Origin: Psychrobacter sp. JCM 18900
GTDB taxonomy: Bacteria; Pseudomonadota; Gammaproteobacteria; Pseudomonadales; Moraxellaceae
Direction: 5' to 3'
NCBI RefSeq assembly: GCF_904846625.1
Contig: NZ_CAJHBL010000004.1
Span: forward strand, 62,001-126,000
Length of the DNA stretch: 64,000 bases
Positions within the stretch are counted from its first letter, which is position 1. Each line of letters begins with the position of its first letter. Under the pieces are notes generated by a model. That model was not told where the DNA came from. It was given only the letters and a program-made list of their open reading frames with translations, and did not search any database. Position numbers and translations under genes: made by a program. Positions 37,445 to 46,155 of the stretch are shown in pieces.

Positions 37445-38258
37445 TCGGTAAAAAGAACGTGCGCGCGTCTGACTGTTGACGTAGCTCGACAAGTAGCGTT
37501 TGCATGTCTTCAGCAGGGTCTTGATTATTAACCAAGTTGCCAAATAGCTCGTTGGCGACCGTAGTCATCGCAACCACGCTTTGTAATAAATGCTCAATAA
37601 TCTCATTATCTATACCAACCGCTTCGACATCGATAGCATTTTTGTAGCGTATCTCACCATCATTGACATCCATCTCTAGATTACCGACTAGCATGTCATA
37701 GTTAATTTGGGTGATAAGTAGCATCGCAGCACTTTGATGACTTTCTGGTATCAAAAATGGCAAGATGCCGTAGATGGCCAACAGTTTGTTTTTTTCTTGC
37801 ACCCGGAACAGATAGCCACAATTTATTTGCTTATGACGCATTCTCAAGGATAAATGATGCGACTTTTGGCTATCGTTGGTTTTGGGTCGATAATGCGTGT
37901 AGTGCCACTGTTTGTCATTGAAGTATTGCTTTAGACAGTCGACGATAGGCGTGTCACTCTGGTCTTCAGGTTCTGCATTTGCGCTATTGGCTTTTAAGTT
38001 ATCGGTTTTGAGTTGAGATGTATGTGCTTGTGCTTGTGCTTTCGCTTGATTGCTATCCTGTTCGCTGCCCTGTTTCGCCTCTAACTCATGAGAGATATCA
38101 GAAATATCAGCTGATATATTTTTTGTATTATTAACCTCGCTGTCAGCAAGTGATGCAGGCCTTTGCTCGCTTGCAGCATCGACGACTGACTGCGGTGCGG
38201 CAGCAGTCAGTAACCGTTTGATCTTTTGCCATAAGCTGAGTTTATTGCGTTGACTCAT
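37428..38258 (-). CDS. YbjN-domain protein with long polar N-terminal region
   Basis: 276 residues. Residues about 108-255 match the YbjN (bacterial sensory-transduction regulator) fold: IVDCLKQYFNDKQWHYTHY, FRVQEKNKLLAIYGILPF, MLLITQINYDMLVGNLEMD and DGEIRYKNAIDVE. YbjN-fold proteins resemble secretion chaperones; the cellular role is unknown. The first ~105 residues are Ala/Gln/Asn-rich and probably disordered. The last residues and stop lie inside a 17-bp tandem repeat. It is 30 bp downstream of the next gene on the same strand, so the two probably form an operon. Confidence 0.65.
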   Translation of the reverse strand: MSQRNKLSLWQKIKRLLTAAAPQSVVDAASEQRPASLADSEVNNTKNISADISDISHELEAKQGSEQDSNQAKAQAQAHTSQLKTDNLKANSANAEPEDQSDTPIVDCLKQYFNDKQWHYTHYRPKTNDSQKSHHLSLRMRHKQINCGYLFRVQEKNKLLAIYGILPFLIPESHQSAAMLLITQINYDMLVGNLEMDVNDGEIRYKNAIDVEAVGIDNEIIEHLLQSVVAMTTVANELFGNLVNNQDPAEDMQTLLVELRQQSDARTFFLPTQFVQ

Positions 38259-38288
38259 AATAGTATGCTGACAAGTAAGAGTTATAAA

Positions 38289-39398
38289 TTAATCGTGAGT
38301 GAATGCCAAGCCTTCTTTGATAGCAGGCTGTGCATAGAACGCTGCTAGCATTTCACGAATATGGGCCGTCAACCAAGGCGTCTCAAGAGCATCGTACACG
38401 ATAGGCAGTAGTGTAGTGCTACATTGCTTCATGGCCGCTTCGTCAATGTGCAAACTCGCCGCAATGGTCGCCATCGTGTCAGACTGATGATTGGCATACC
38501 AAGTGTCAATGCTTGCCGAGACTAAGCTGTGCAGATATGGTGACAGTCGCAGGCGATTATAGCTTTGTTGGATACTGGCTTCGATATGGTCAATGCTACT
38601 ATTACCGGGCTCGTCGCTTAAATAGGTTTGTAGCTCACTGATCGGTTGGTCTTTGATACGATCCCAGCCCATAACCATCAGACGTGCTACCTCTTCGTTT
38701 GACAAGTGTTCTTGGGCATTGGCTTCGGCTTTGCGCGTCAAATCTTTGATATTGCGATGCAGGTACGTTTGCAGTTTTTCATCGAGGTTTCTGTTGGTCG
38801 CCTTTTCGAAAGAGCTGCGCCCAAGCTTCATCAATTTACCAACGCCACCTGCTTTATCGAGCGTGCTTTCCATAAAGTCGTTGATAGCGTGATAGAGTGT
38901 TTGGGTCAATAAATCTGCAAAGGTTTCGTTACCGACCAGCGTATGAATCAACATGTTACGCTGCTGCTCGTGACTACCGATATAGTTGGCCAGCGTTTCA
39001 ACTTGGGTATCATCGACCAGCTCAGACAAAGGCACGTTGTCATTGACTGGGTGATAAATGATGGTGTGCAAAATATCACGGATATCGGTACGCATTACCT
39101 CAGTCATCTGCTGATTTAACAGCCAGTCTTTCATCAGCTGCTGTAAATGGTCACAGGTGATATATTTGCTTAAAGTCTGCGCGCCAAACCACTGCCAAGC
39201 TTCCATCGCTAGCGGCTCAGCTTGATTGTGCAACCACTGCTGCATAAAGTTAACTTGAGCATCGATCAAATTATCTACTGTCAAGTGGCTGGCTGATGGC
39301 TGTTTTGACAAGTTAGTGTCTGCGTTGTCATTTTTAGTTTCTGCAGCAGTATTAGGTTTTTGGCTATCTTGTGAAGTCGGCATAGGTTTTGAAGTCAT
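38289..39398 (-). CDS. conserved-looking protein of unknown function
   Basis: 369 residues, soluble, predominantly helical and acidic, with no signal peptide or membrane segment. After ~40 polar residues the chain begins with LIDAQVNFMQQWLHNQAEPL and continues as regular helices. GGVGKLMKLGRSSFEKATNR (about 192-211) is a notable glycine-containing basic loop. I do not recognise a family. It lies directly upstream of the YbjN-domain gene with a 30-bp gap, and a joint function is plausible but unproven. No good ribosome site precedes the ATG, which lies within a short repeat array. Confidence 0.65.
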   Translation of the reverse strand: MTSKPMPTSQDSQKPNTAAETKNDNADTNLSKQPSASHLTVDNLIDAQVNFMQQWLHNQAEPLAMEAWQWFGAQTLSKYITCDHLQQLMKDWLLNQQMTEVMRTDIRDILHTIIYHPVNDNVPLSELVDDTQVETLANYIGSHEQQRNMLIHTLVGNETFADLLTQTLYHAINDFMESTLDKAGGVGKLMKLGRSSFEKATNRNLDEKLQTYLHRNIKDLTRKAEANAQEHLSNEEVARLMVMGWDRIKDQPISELQTYLSDEPGNSSIDHIEASIQQSYNRLRLSPYLHSLVSASIDTWYANHQSDTMATIAASLHIDEAAMKQCSTTLLPIVYDALETPWLTAHIREMLAAFYAQPAIKEGLAFTHD

Positions 39399-39442
39399 AT
39401 TTTAAAGTCGTATTTTTTTGAGGTCGTACTTTTTGAAGTCAG
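39388..39442. repeat. short imperfect repeats around the start codon of the unknown gene
   Basis: On the minus strand GACTTCAAAAAGTAC, GACCTCAAAAAAATAC, GACTTTAAAATAT and GACTTCAAAACC follow each other at a period of about 13-16 bp. The ATG at 39398 lies within the array, and the first codons (MTSK) are one of the copies. Confidence 0.6.
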
Positions 39443-39560
39443 AGTAATCGACAATTTGTTATACTGTGTGTTTGTAGCGAGCATAGGGTATTATGCCACG
39501 AACATTGCCTGTGTTTGTGATGAATATTGACTGCTGCTTGATAAATAACCAGAGGTTTTG

Positions 39561-40190
39561 ATGACGGTTTTGGATACGCCTTTACTTGCACTTGAGGAGC
39601 TGACGGTTCAGCGCGGTGAGATACCGCTGTGCGAAGGCGTTGCGTTGCAGCTATCTGCGGGCAGTATTTGCCATCTAATCGGGGCAAATGGGACGGGAAA
39701 GACCACGTTACTCATGCAGTTAGCTGGATTGCTACCTGTTTTGTCAGGTGAAGTTACTTATCAAGGCCAATCGAGTCTGCCAGTTCAGCCTTTATATGTC
39801 TCGCACCAGTTGGGCATTCATCCGAATTTGACAGTAGCACAAAACCTGACGTTTCTACTGAACTTATATGGCATTACGCCAAGCGCTACTGATATTGATG
39901 ATGCGCTCACATGGGTTGGTCTACAAGGGTTTGAAACGATCAGCTCAAGTCACCTGTCCGCTGGGCAAACGCGGCGCATCACGCTGGCACGATTGTACTT
40001 GTTAACTCCTGACGTGACACCGCTCTGGTTACTTGATGAGCCTTTCACGGCGCTGGATGTTGATATGGTGGCACGTATGGAAGAGCGGTTATGCGAATTT
40101 GCACAGGCTGGTGGGTCGATACTAATGACCAGTCATCAGGCAGTCGGTGTCGCCAATCAGGTGCTCGATTTGTCAGATTATATGGTATAA
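39561..40190 (+). CDS. ccmA: cytochrome c maturation ABC transporter ATPase CcmA
   Basis: 209 residues from the ATG at 39561, with AGAGG just upstream; the TTG before it is not needed. Walker A is GANGTGKTTL, the signature reads HLSAGQTRRITLARL, Walker B is LWLLDEPFTALD, and the switch His is in MTSHQA. It powers release of the haem-charged CcmE from CcmC together with CcmB, on the cytoplasmic side of the membrane. It is the first gene of a ccmABCDE cluster with a 45-bp gap to ccmB. Confidence 0.93.
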   Translation: MTVLDTPLLALEELTVQRGEIPLCEGVALQLSAGSICHLIGANGTGKTTLLMQLAGLLPVLSGEVTYQGQSSLPVQPLYVSHQLGIHPNLTVAQNLTFLLNLYGITPSATDIDDALTWVGLQGFETISSSHLSAGQTRRITLARLYLLTPDVTPLWLLDEPFTALDVDMVARMEERLCEFAQAGGSILMTSHQAVGVANQVLDLSDYMV

Positions 40191-40235
40191 GTTTGATTGC
40201 TATCAGTACCATCAGTATACGTGCAAGGACAAATA

Positions 40236-40982
40236 ATGACAGACAGTCCAATACAAGTAGGATCAGTAGCAGCCATGAATAAAAGTACAAATGCTATTGT
40301 CGCAGTGCCTCGCAGTATCGGCTTCCTGCAGCTATGGCGACGTGAATGGCAAGTCAAGCAGCAAGGAGCGGTACAATGGTTGTATCCGTTAGTACTGTTC
40401 TTAGTGATTATTACTTTGTTTCCGTTGGCAGTCGGTAGTGAGCCTGCGCTATTGCAGCGTCTGGGTGTATCAGCAGTGTGGATTGCTGCATTGCTGTCAC
40501 TGGTAATGGGCGTTGATGGATTATTCAAGCCTGCGCTTGATAATGGTACGCTTGCGCAATTGGTCGTGGCCAAAGCGTCATTACCGCTATGGGTATTGAT
40601 TAGACTAGTCATTCATTGGATTTTTAGCAGTGGTATTGTGGCAGCGCTTAGCTTGCTTGCCGTGCCGTTGTTTCAGCTCAGTTGGTTTGAAGCATGGATA
40701 TTGATGGCTTCTATCGTGACAGGTAGCCCAATGCTTTTGATGCTATCCGCGATTGCCAGTAGCTTGACCTTGTCACTAAAGAATGGGGCAGTATTGGTGC
40801 CTTTGATTGCTTTACCGATGCAGTTGCCAGTATTGATTTTTGCTACAGGTGCGGTTGATTTATTTGCCTCTGGGCTGAATGGTTTGCCTATTCTAGCCTT
40901 ATTACTAGCAGGAAGTATTGTTTCTGTCTTAGTTATGCCTTGGGTGATTGCTACAACTTTAAGAATGTCATGGCTCAATTAA
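40236..40982 (+). CDS. ccmB: haem exporter membrane subunit CcmB
   Basis: 248 residues from the ATG at 40236, supported by CAAGGACAAATA; a TTG at 40197 gives a longer form. Six membrane segments. GFLQLWRREWQVKQQ at the start, and LALSLVMGVDGLFKP-type and DNGTLAQLVV segments, are typical of CcmB. About 35 residues precede the usual start, longer than in E. coli. It forms the CcmABCD complex with the neighbours. Confidence 0.9.
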   Translation: MTDSPIQVGSVAAMNKSTNAIVAVPRSIGFLQLWRREWQVKQQGAVQWLYPLVLFLVIITLFPLAVGSEPALLQRLGVSAVWIAALLSLVMGVDGLFKPALDNGTLAQLVVAKASLPLWVLIRLVIHWIFSSGIVAALSLLAVPLFQLSWFEAWILMASIVTGSPMLLMLSAIASSLTLSLKNGAVLVPLIALPMQLPVLIFATGAVDLFASGLNGLPILALLLAGSIVSVLVMPWVIATTLRMSWLN

Positions 40983-41008
40983 ACGATTTGCTTGTTGTAA
41001 TCCTAAAG

Positions 41009-41077
41009 TCCAGTTGTCGAAATTTGGTTATCTAACCCTAGCCATCTAAATCCAGTCATCGAAATTTAGCTATCTGC
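41009..41077. repeat. two copies of a 27-bp direct repeat, 42 bp apart
   Basis: TCCAGTTGTCGAAATTTGG (41009 on) recurs as TCCAGTCATCGAAATTTAG (41051 on), with a few mismatches, in the ccmB-ccmC gap of about 270 bp. The gap also contains AT-rich sequence that could start a ccmC transcript. Confidence 0.55.
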
Positions 41078-41254
41078 ATCACATGTATTAACATCGTGGT
41101 GAAAACTGGCAATTTTGCTATAATAGTCAATTGAATACGTAAACAGCTCTTTGTAGATTCTATCCAGTGTTTAACGCCAGCAGGTGAGTTGATAGTGGTG
41201 CTTTGGTAGACCGCATCCTTTATCGCCAGTAAGCTGTGTAATAGGTTTCTTCCC

Positions 41255-42043
41255 ATGCCCAACCTGAATAACGTCTCATCCCCTAGCTTGTGGCAGCGCA
41301 TTTGGCAGGGTTTCTTGACCACTGTGGGTACCAAGCAGTTTTTTCGTATCTTTAGCCCTTGGGTTAAGTGGTTAGCGATATTGGCCAGTCTCTGTTTGCT
41401 CATTGGTAGCGTATGGGGCCTTGCATTTGCGCCGCCTGATTATCTTCAAGGGAATAGCTATCGCATTATTTTTATCCATGTTCCTGCTGCCAGTCTTGCC
41501 ATTTCTATCTACTTTTCCCTTGCGGTCTTGGGGGTAATTTATTTGGTATGGAAAATTAAAACAGCCAGTCTGGTCGCGCAGGCACTTGCCCCAATGGGGT
41601 TTTTGCTGTGTGTCATCAGTTTGCTTACAGGCTCTATCTGGGCAAAGCCAACATGGGGTACTTACTGGGTGTGGGACGCACGCCTTACGTCAATGTTGAT
41701 ATTGGCGTTTTTGTACGCGGGCGTGATGGCACTGTTTGCTGCGTTTGAACATACAGCCAATCGCGGTAAAGCGGCTGCTATTTTATCTATCGTGGGCGCA
41801 GTGAACCTGCCTATTATCAAGTACTCAGTAGAGTGGTGGAATACCTTGCATCAAGGCGCGACCTTTAGCTTGACCGCCGCACCGAAGATGTCGGCAGATA
41901 TGTGGATGCCCTTGCTACTGATGATTATCGGCAGTTATTTACTGGTTGCGACATTAGCGATTTATCGTACTAACACGCTGATTCTATACCGTGATCAAGG
42001 CAAAGCGTGGGTTAAAGAATACATTCGTGGTCAACACAAATAA
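41255..42043 (+). CDS. ccmC: haem handling protein CcmC
   Basis: 262 residues with six membrane segments. The tryptophan-rich periplasmic motif WAKPTWGTYWVWDARLTSML (about residues 130-149) and the flanking histidines (FIHVPAA, VEWWNTLHQG) bind haem and present it to CcmE. The C-terminus is short and cytosolic. It is separated from ccmB by 272 bp, an unusually wide gap, but only 16 bp from ccmD. Confidence 0.94.
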   Translation: MPNLNNVSSPSLWQRIWQGFLTTVGTKQFFRIFSPWVKWLAILASLCLLIGSVWGLAFAPPDYLQGNSYRIIFIHVPAASLAISIYFSLAVLGVIYLVWKIKTASLVAQALAPMGFLLCVISLLTGSIWAKPTWGTYWVWDARLTSMLILAFLYAGVMALFAAFEHTANRGKAAAILSIVGAVNLPIIKYSVEWWNTLHQGATFSLTAAPKMSADMWMPLLLMIIGSYLLVATLAIYRTNTLILYRDQGKAWVKEYIRGQHK

Positions 42044-42059
42044 CGGCTAGGAAAATACT

Positions 42060-42281
42060 ATGCAGCCTTACTTTTATAGCGTATCTGAGTTTTTCGCCAT
42101 GGGTAAGCATGGGGTTTTTGTGTGGTCGTGCTGGGCGATAACGATTGGCGTGATGTTGGCGTTTATTATCTATAGCCGCAAACAACGACAGTCACTTATC
42201 AAACAGCTGACTATCCAGCAAGCGCGTCAAGCACAGCGAACCACCAAAACCTCAACGCCTGTAACCAAACAGGCGGAATAA
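42060..42281 (+). CDS. ccmD: haem exporter protein CcmD
   Basis: 73 residues, one membrane segment (VWSCWAITIGVMLAFIIYS, about residues 21-39) and a basic cytosolic tail (RKQRQSLIKQ). The start YFYSVSEFFAMGKHGVFVW is typical of CcmD, which helps release holo-CcmE from CcmC. AGGAAAATACT precedes the ATG. Confidence 0.9.
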   Translation: MQPYFYSVSEFFAMGKHGVFVWSCWAITIGVMLAFIIYSRKQRQSLIKQLTIQQARQAQRTTKTSTPVTKQAE

Positions 42282-42524
42282 AAATCATCTTAATATCAGG
42301 GTTTTAGCGTAAGAAGCCGTATCCTTACACTGACAAAAATATGACCTTATAGGCAATGATGAGGCTTATTGATTCGGCCGAAAAATGCTACCATATAGCG
42401 ATTAGAAGAGTACGATTAGAAAGACATTTTTAGAACGTTTTTCTAATGGTGGTTTCTTCAAATTTTTCTGCTTTATAGATTGATTATGATTTATAAAACA
42501 GTGACTCATTAATGAGGTAGTGGT

Positions 42525-43025
42525 ATGAATGCAGTTCGTCGGAAAAAACTGACGTGGGTTATGTTTACGCTGGCAGGTGCGGCAGTAGCAGTTATGTTGG
42601 TTATCTATGCCATCGGGCAGCAAACTGACTACTACTTTGATGCAACTGCGATTGCCCAAGGTGAAGCGCCTCAAGACAAACGTATTCGTGCTGGTGGTAT
42701 GGTGGTTGCCGGTAGTGTGCAGCGTGCAGCAGACAATCCATTAAATGTTGAGTTTGCGATTACTGATTTTCAGTCAACCGTGCCAGTAACTTACCAAGGT
42801 ATTCTGCCAGATTTATTTGCTGAAAACTCAGGTGTCGTGGCCACGGGTAAAATGCAAGGCGATACTTTCGTCGCTGGGGAAGTATTGGCCAAGCATGACG
42901 AAAACTATATGCCACCAGAAGTTGCCAAATCTATGAAAGAAAATAATCGCAGTGGAGCGATACCTTCTTCTGAACAGTATAATCCTGCTGAGAAGATTCA
43001 TGAGACCGAAACGCTACAACAGTAA
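42525..43025 (+). CDS. ccmE: cytochrome c maturation haem chaperone CcmE
   Basis: 166 residues. A signal anchor (residues 10-31) is followed by an OB-fold periplasmic domain with [13 protein letters not shown] and [20 protein letters not shown]. The haem-binding histidine is in [14 protein letters not shown] (H124, with Y128). It carries haem covalently to the CcmF/H ligase. It lies 243 bp after ccmD and is followed at once by a terminator, so ccmF, ccmG and ccmH are not in this operon. Confidence 0.94.
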   Translation: MNAVRRKKLTWVMFTLAGAAVAVMLVIYAIGQQTDYYFDATAIAQGEAPQDKRIRAGGMVVAGSVQRAADNPLNVEFAITDFQSTVPVTYQGILPDLFAENSGVVATGKMQGDTFVAGEVLAKHDENYMPPEVAKSMKENNRSGAIPSSEQYNPAEKIHETETLQQ

Positions 43026-43049
43026 TGATTTTGAGCTTTCATACCATAT

Positions 43050-43080
43050 AAAAAAGCCACCGATTATCGGTGGCTTTTTA
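43050..43080. terminator. terminator after ccmE
   Basis: The hairpin AAAAAGCCACCGAT / ATCGGTGGCTTTTT sits 25 bp after the ccmE stop. It is convergent with the aldo/keto reductase gene, and tracts on both sides allow two-way use. Confidence 0.85.
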
Positions 43081-43125
43081 TTGAGCTTGGTTTAGCTAAT
43101 CAGCTAATCGTACTTATTAACCCTG

Positions 43126-43974
43126 TTAGTCATCCCATACTGGGCTATAGTCAGGATGTTCAATTTTACGACCGTCAGAGCTGGCTAGGTTACCGATTTT
43201 TTCTAACTCATCTGCACTTAACTCAACTTTAATGGCATCTAGATTGCCTTGCAAGTGATCAGGATTAGACGTTTTTGGAATGGCCACACGATGCTTGTCT
43301 GATAAGATCCATGCCAATGAAATCTGCGCTGGCGTTACATTGTGCTTATCTGCAATCTCTTTAATTACTTCGTTATCAAATACATCACCACGCGCTAATG
43401 GCGAGTAGGCTTCTAGTAGAATATGATGATTATTTAAGAAGGTCTGCAATGTGTTTTGTTTAATGAACGGATGAAACTCTACTTGGTTGACGACGATAGG
43501 CACATCAGCATATTTCTTGGCTTCGATGATATTAGCAATATTGAAGTTTGAAACACCAATATGACGCGTTAAGCCTTGCTTTTGGAGTTCACACAGCGCA
43601 GGAATGGTCTCAGATAACGGCACGCGGTCATCAGGCCAGTGCAACAGCAACAGATCGACATAATCTGTACCCAAATCTTCCAAAGAACGCTTGGCTGCTG
43701 CGACCAGTTTTTCCGGTTCAAACTTCATATCATCTGGAAAAATCTTGGTAGTCAAAAAGAACTTATCACGAGCCACGCCTGATTGCCTGATGCCTTCGCC
43801 AACTTCTTTTTCGTTACCATAAGCTTGAGCGGTATCGATATGCTCATAACCCATTTCTAACGCTTTTTTGACCACATCTACGCAATCTTGCCCAGTTGAC
43901 TGCCAAGTACCTAGGCCTAGGATTGGGATATTTGCTTGGCCAGCGGTACGAATATTATAGTTTTTAGCGCTCAT
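43126..43974 (-). CDS. aldo/keto reductase (DkgB-like)
   Basis: 282 residues forming an AKR (alpha/beta) barrel. The catalytic tetrad is readable: D47 and Y52 in HIDTAQAYGNE, K77 in LTTKIF, and H112 in LLLLHWPDD. The NADPH-binding end has RVAIPKTSNPDHLQGN. Family members such as DkgB reduce diketogluconate, methylglyoxal and other aldehydes; the substrate is not predictable. AAGGATAATAAT precedes the ATG. It is a single gene. Confidence 0.9.
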   Translation of the reverse strand: MSAKNYNIRTAGQANIPILGLGTWQSTGQDCVDVVKKALEMGYEHIDTAQAYGNEKEVGEGIRQSGVARDKFFLTTKIFPDDMKFEPEKLVAAAKRSLEDLGTDYVDLLLLHWPDDRVPLSETIPALCELQKQGLTRHIGVSNFNIANIIEAKKYADVPIVVNQVEFHPFIKQNTLQTFLNNHHILLEAYSPLARGDVFDNEVIKEIADKHNVTPAQISLAWILSDKHRVAIPKTSNPDHLQGNLDAIKVELSADELEKIGNLASSDGRKIEHPDYSPVWDD

Positions 43975-44301
43975 ATTATTATCCTTGTTATGTGTATCTT
44001 ATAATTTTCATTAGTTTCAAATGTCATCAATAGTATGGTCTAACGAGTAAATCACTATTGAGCCTGTCCACTATAGGAAAAACCAAGGACAAGTGGAAGA
44101 GTGAGTGACGGTTTCCTACAAAGGGCAAACAGGCTGTAACGTGATTTTTGATAGTTATTTAATGCACAGTTAGTCTTTTGATAACTGTATTGGAAGACAG
44201 CACTCCCAAAATTAAAGACAAAAAAACGCCCATCACTGTAAGCAATGGGCGTTTCTATTAATCATAACACCTAAAAAACTAGGTACTTTTGATTTAAAGT
44301 C
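43975..44301. other. intergenic region upstream of the aldo/keto reductase gene
   Basis: 327 bp between metQ and the reductase gene, both on the minus strand. Apart from the metQ terminator at 44219-44254, it should contain the reductase promoter on the minus strand. No other feature stands out. Confidence 0.5.
44219..44254 (-). terminator. terminator after metQ
   Basis: On the minus strand AAACGCCCAT, an 11-base loop, and ATGGGCGTTTTTTT. It lies about 50 bp after the metQ stop. Confidence 0.8.
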
Positions 44302-45279
44302 TTATTGAGCAGCAGCTTCTGCAGTTTCTGGAGCGTCAGCGCTTTCAGTTTTAGCAGCAGTGTCCGTATGTGCGCTATGATCAGTACCCCAGATTTTTGG
44401 GTACTTGTAGCCAGGGAACGTTTCATGAGCATACTTTTTGAAAGCTTCTGAGTTATAAGCGTTGGTCACATCTTCAACCCATTTCTTACCAGTATCAGCA
44501 GATTTGATCGCTGACCAGTTTACATAAGCAAAGCTTGGCTCTTGGAACAATGCTTCGGTCAATTTGATACCAGAGTCAGTAGCGTAGTTACCGTTGATAA
44601 CTGCGAAGTCAACTTCATCACGTGCGCGTGGTAATTGAGCAGCTTCTAGTTCAACGATTTCGATATCGTACTTGCTGTTATCAGCGATATCTGCTTTTGA
44701 TGCTGTCAATGGATCAATGTTGTCTTTCAATTTGATCCAGCCAAGGTCGTTCATCATAACCAAAGCACGTGCAAAGTTACTAGGATCGTTTGGTGCAGAG
44801 ACACTCATACCTTTAAATGCATCATCAAGGCTAGTCTTTTTACCTGAGTAGATACCAAGCGGAGCCGTTGGTACTTGGAATGCTTCTACTAGATCAAGAT
44901 TGTTTTCTTTTTTGAAATTATCAAGATAAGGCTTGTGCTGGAAGATGTTGATATCCAAATCGCCTTCAGCCAATGCAAGGTTAGGACGGACATAGTCAGT
45001 AAAAGCAATCAACTCAACTTCATAACCTTGAGCTTCAAGCGTGCTCTTTACTTGGTTACGAACCATATCAGCAAAATCGCCTTCAGTCGTACCGATAACG
45101 ATTTTGGTATGGTCAGGATCGATATCGCTAGCGGCAGTTTCTGCAGTGGCACCTTCGGTTACTGGCTCTTTAGTCGCTTCTGGCGCTGATGAGTTGCTGC
45201 AACCGACTAAGACTAGGCCTGATACACCAACAGCGGCAAATGCGGTAGCTAACTGACGGCTAATATCTGTTAATTTCAT
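44302..45279 (-). CDS. metQ: methionine ABC transporter substrate-binding lipoprotein MetQ
   Basis: 325 residues. The lipobox LVLVGC (C27) marks it as an inner-membrane-anchored periplasmic lipoprotein. The NlpA/MetQ domain includes KIVIGTTEGDFADMV, LALAEGDLDINIFQHKPYLD, VSAPNDPSNFARALVMM and INGNYATDSGI. It binds D/L-methionine for MetNI. The last ~25 residues are an Ala/Thr/Glu-rich tail. TTAAGGACATATT precedes the ATG. It follows metI after 170 bp, probably in one operon ended at 44219. Confidence 0.93.
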   Translation of the reverse strand: MKLTDISRQLATAFAAVGVSGLVLVGCSNSSAPEATKEPVTEGATAETAASDIDPDHTKIVIGTTEGDFADMVRNQVKSTLEAQGYEVELIAFTDYVRPNLALAEGDLDINIFQHKPYLDNFKKENNLDLVEAFQVPTAPLGIYSGKKTSLDDAFKGMSVSAPNDPSNFARALVMMNDLGWIKLKDNIDPLTASKADIADNSKYDIEIVELEAAQLPRARDEVDFAVINGNYATDSGIKLTEALFQEPSFAYVNWSAIKSADTGKKWVEDVTNAYNSEAFKKYAHETFPGYKYPKIWGTDHSAHTDTAAKTESADAPETAEAAAQ

Positions 45280-45449
45280 AATATGTCCTTAATAATGAAT
45301 GGGATTGAGTAAAACGTTTATCGTCTGAACATTAAAAAAGCAACATTATAAATAGTAATGCTGCTTTTGTTGTAAGAGCTGAGATAAGGGTTGAGTGTTG
45401 CCAAAAATAAACCTAGTCGCTCGTAAAGTCAAGTATTCTCTAAAGCGGT

Positions 45450-46136
45450 TTAACGTTTGTCTAAACGATTGGCGAGCCAGTTACCAGAGGCTTGAATCGA
45501 GACGACCATGATAGATAGTACGATCACGATAAAAATCATTACCTCGGTTTGATAGCGATAATAGCCATAACGAATGGCCAAATCACCCAAACCGCCACCA
45601 CCAATCATACCAGCGGCTGCTGAATAAGAGAGCAAGCTGATACAAAGAATAGTGACTGACAATACTAAACCTGAGCGGGCTTCGTTAAGTAATACTTTAA
45701 TAATGGTAAAAGGCCTGGCCCCCATCGATTCAGTTGCTTCGATAATACCGCGCGGCACTTCGCGTAAATTTTGCTCGACCAAGCGCGCAAAATAAAACGA
45801 ACCAGCGATAGCAAGTACCAGTGATGCAGCGATCGGTCCGATACCCGTACCAACGATGGCCTTGGTAAACGGACTCATCGCAATCATCAAAATCACGAAA
45901 GGGAAAGCACGCATAAAGTTGGTAATCCCGCCAAGCACACCGTACAATGTCTTGTTTTGCAAAAACTGTCGATCACTAGACAAAAACAAGAATACGCCAA
46001 ACAGTCCACCGATGACGATTGCGACCGTGGTTGAAATACCGAGCATCACAAACGTATCAATAAACGCGCTCACGATCTCTTTGCGTAACACAAGTAATTT
46101 GTCTATAGAGGCGGATAATTCAGTACCAGTTAACAT
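45450..46136 (-). CDS. metI: methionine ABC transporter permease MetI
   Basis: 228 residues, five membrane segments. The EAA loop is EATESMGARPFTIIKVLLNEA, shown here in part as ESMGARPFTIIKVLL, contacting MetN. Other conserved stretches are TNFMRAFPFVILMIA and YSAAAGMIGGGGLGDLAIRY. AGGAGAAATAGAT precedes the ATG. It lies 19 bp after metN. Confidence 0.94.
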   Translation of the reverse strand: MLTGTELSASIDKLLVLRKEIVSAFIDTFVMLGISTTVAIVIGGLFGVFLFLSSDRQFLQNKTLYGVLGGITNFMRAFPFVILMIAMSPFTKAIVGTGIGPIAASLVLAIAGSFYFARLVEQNLREVPRGIIEATESMGARPFTIIKVLLNEARSGLVLSVTILCISLLSYSAAAGMIGGGGLGDLAIRYGYYRYQTEVMIFIVIVLSIMVVSIQASGNWLANRLDKR

Positions 46137-46155
46137 ATCTATTTCTCCTGCCTCA

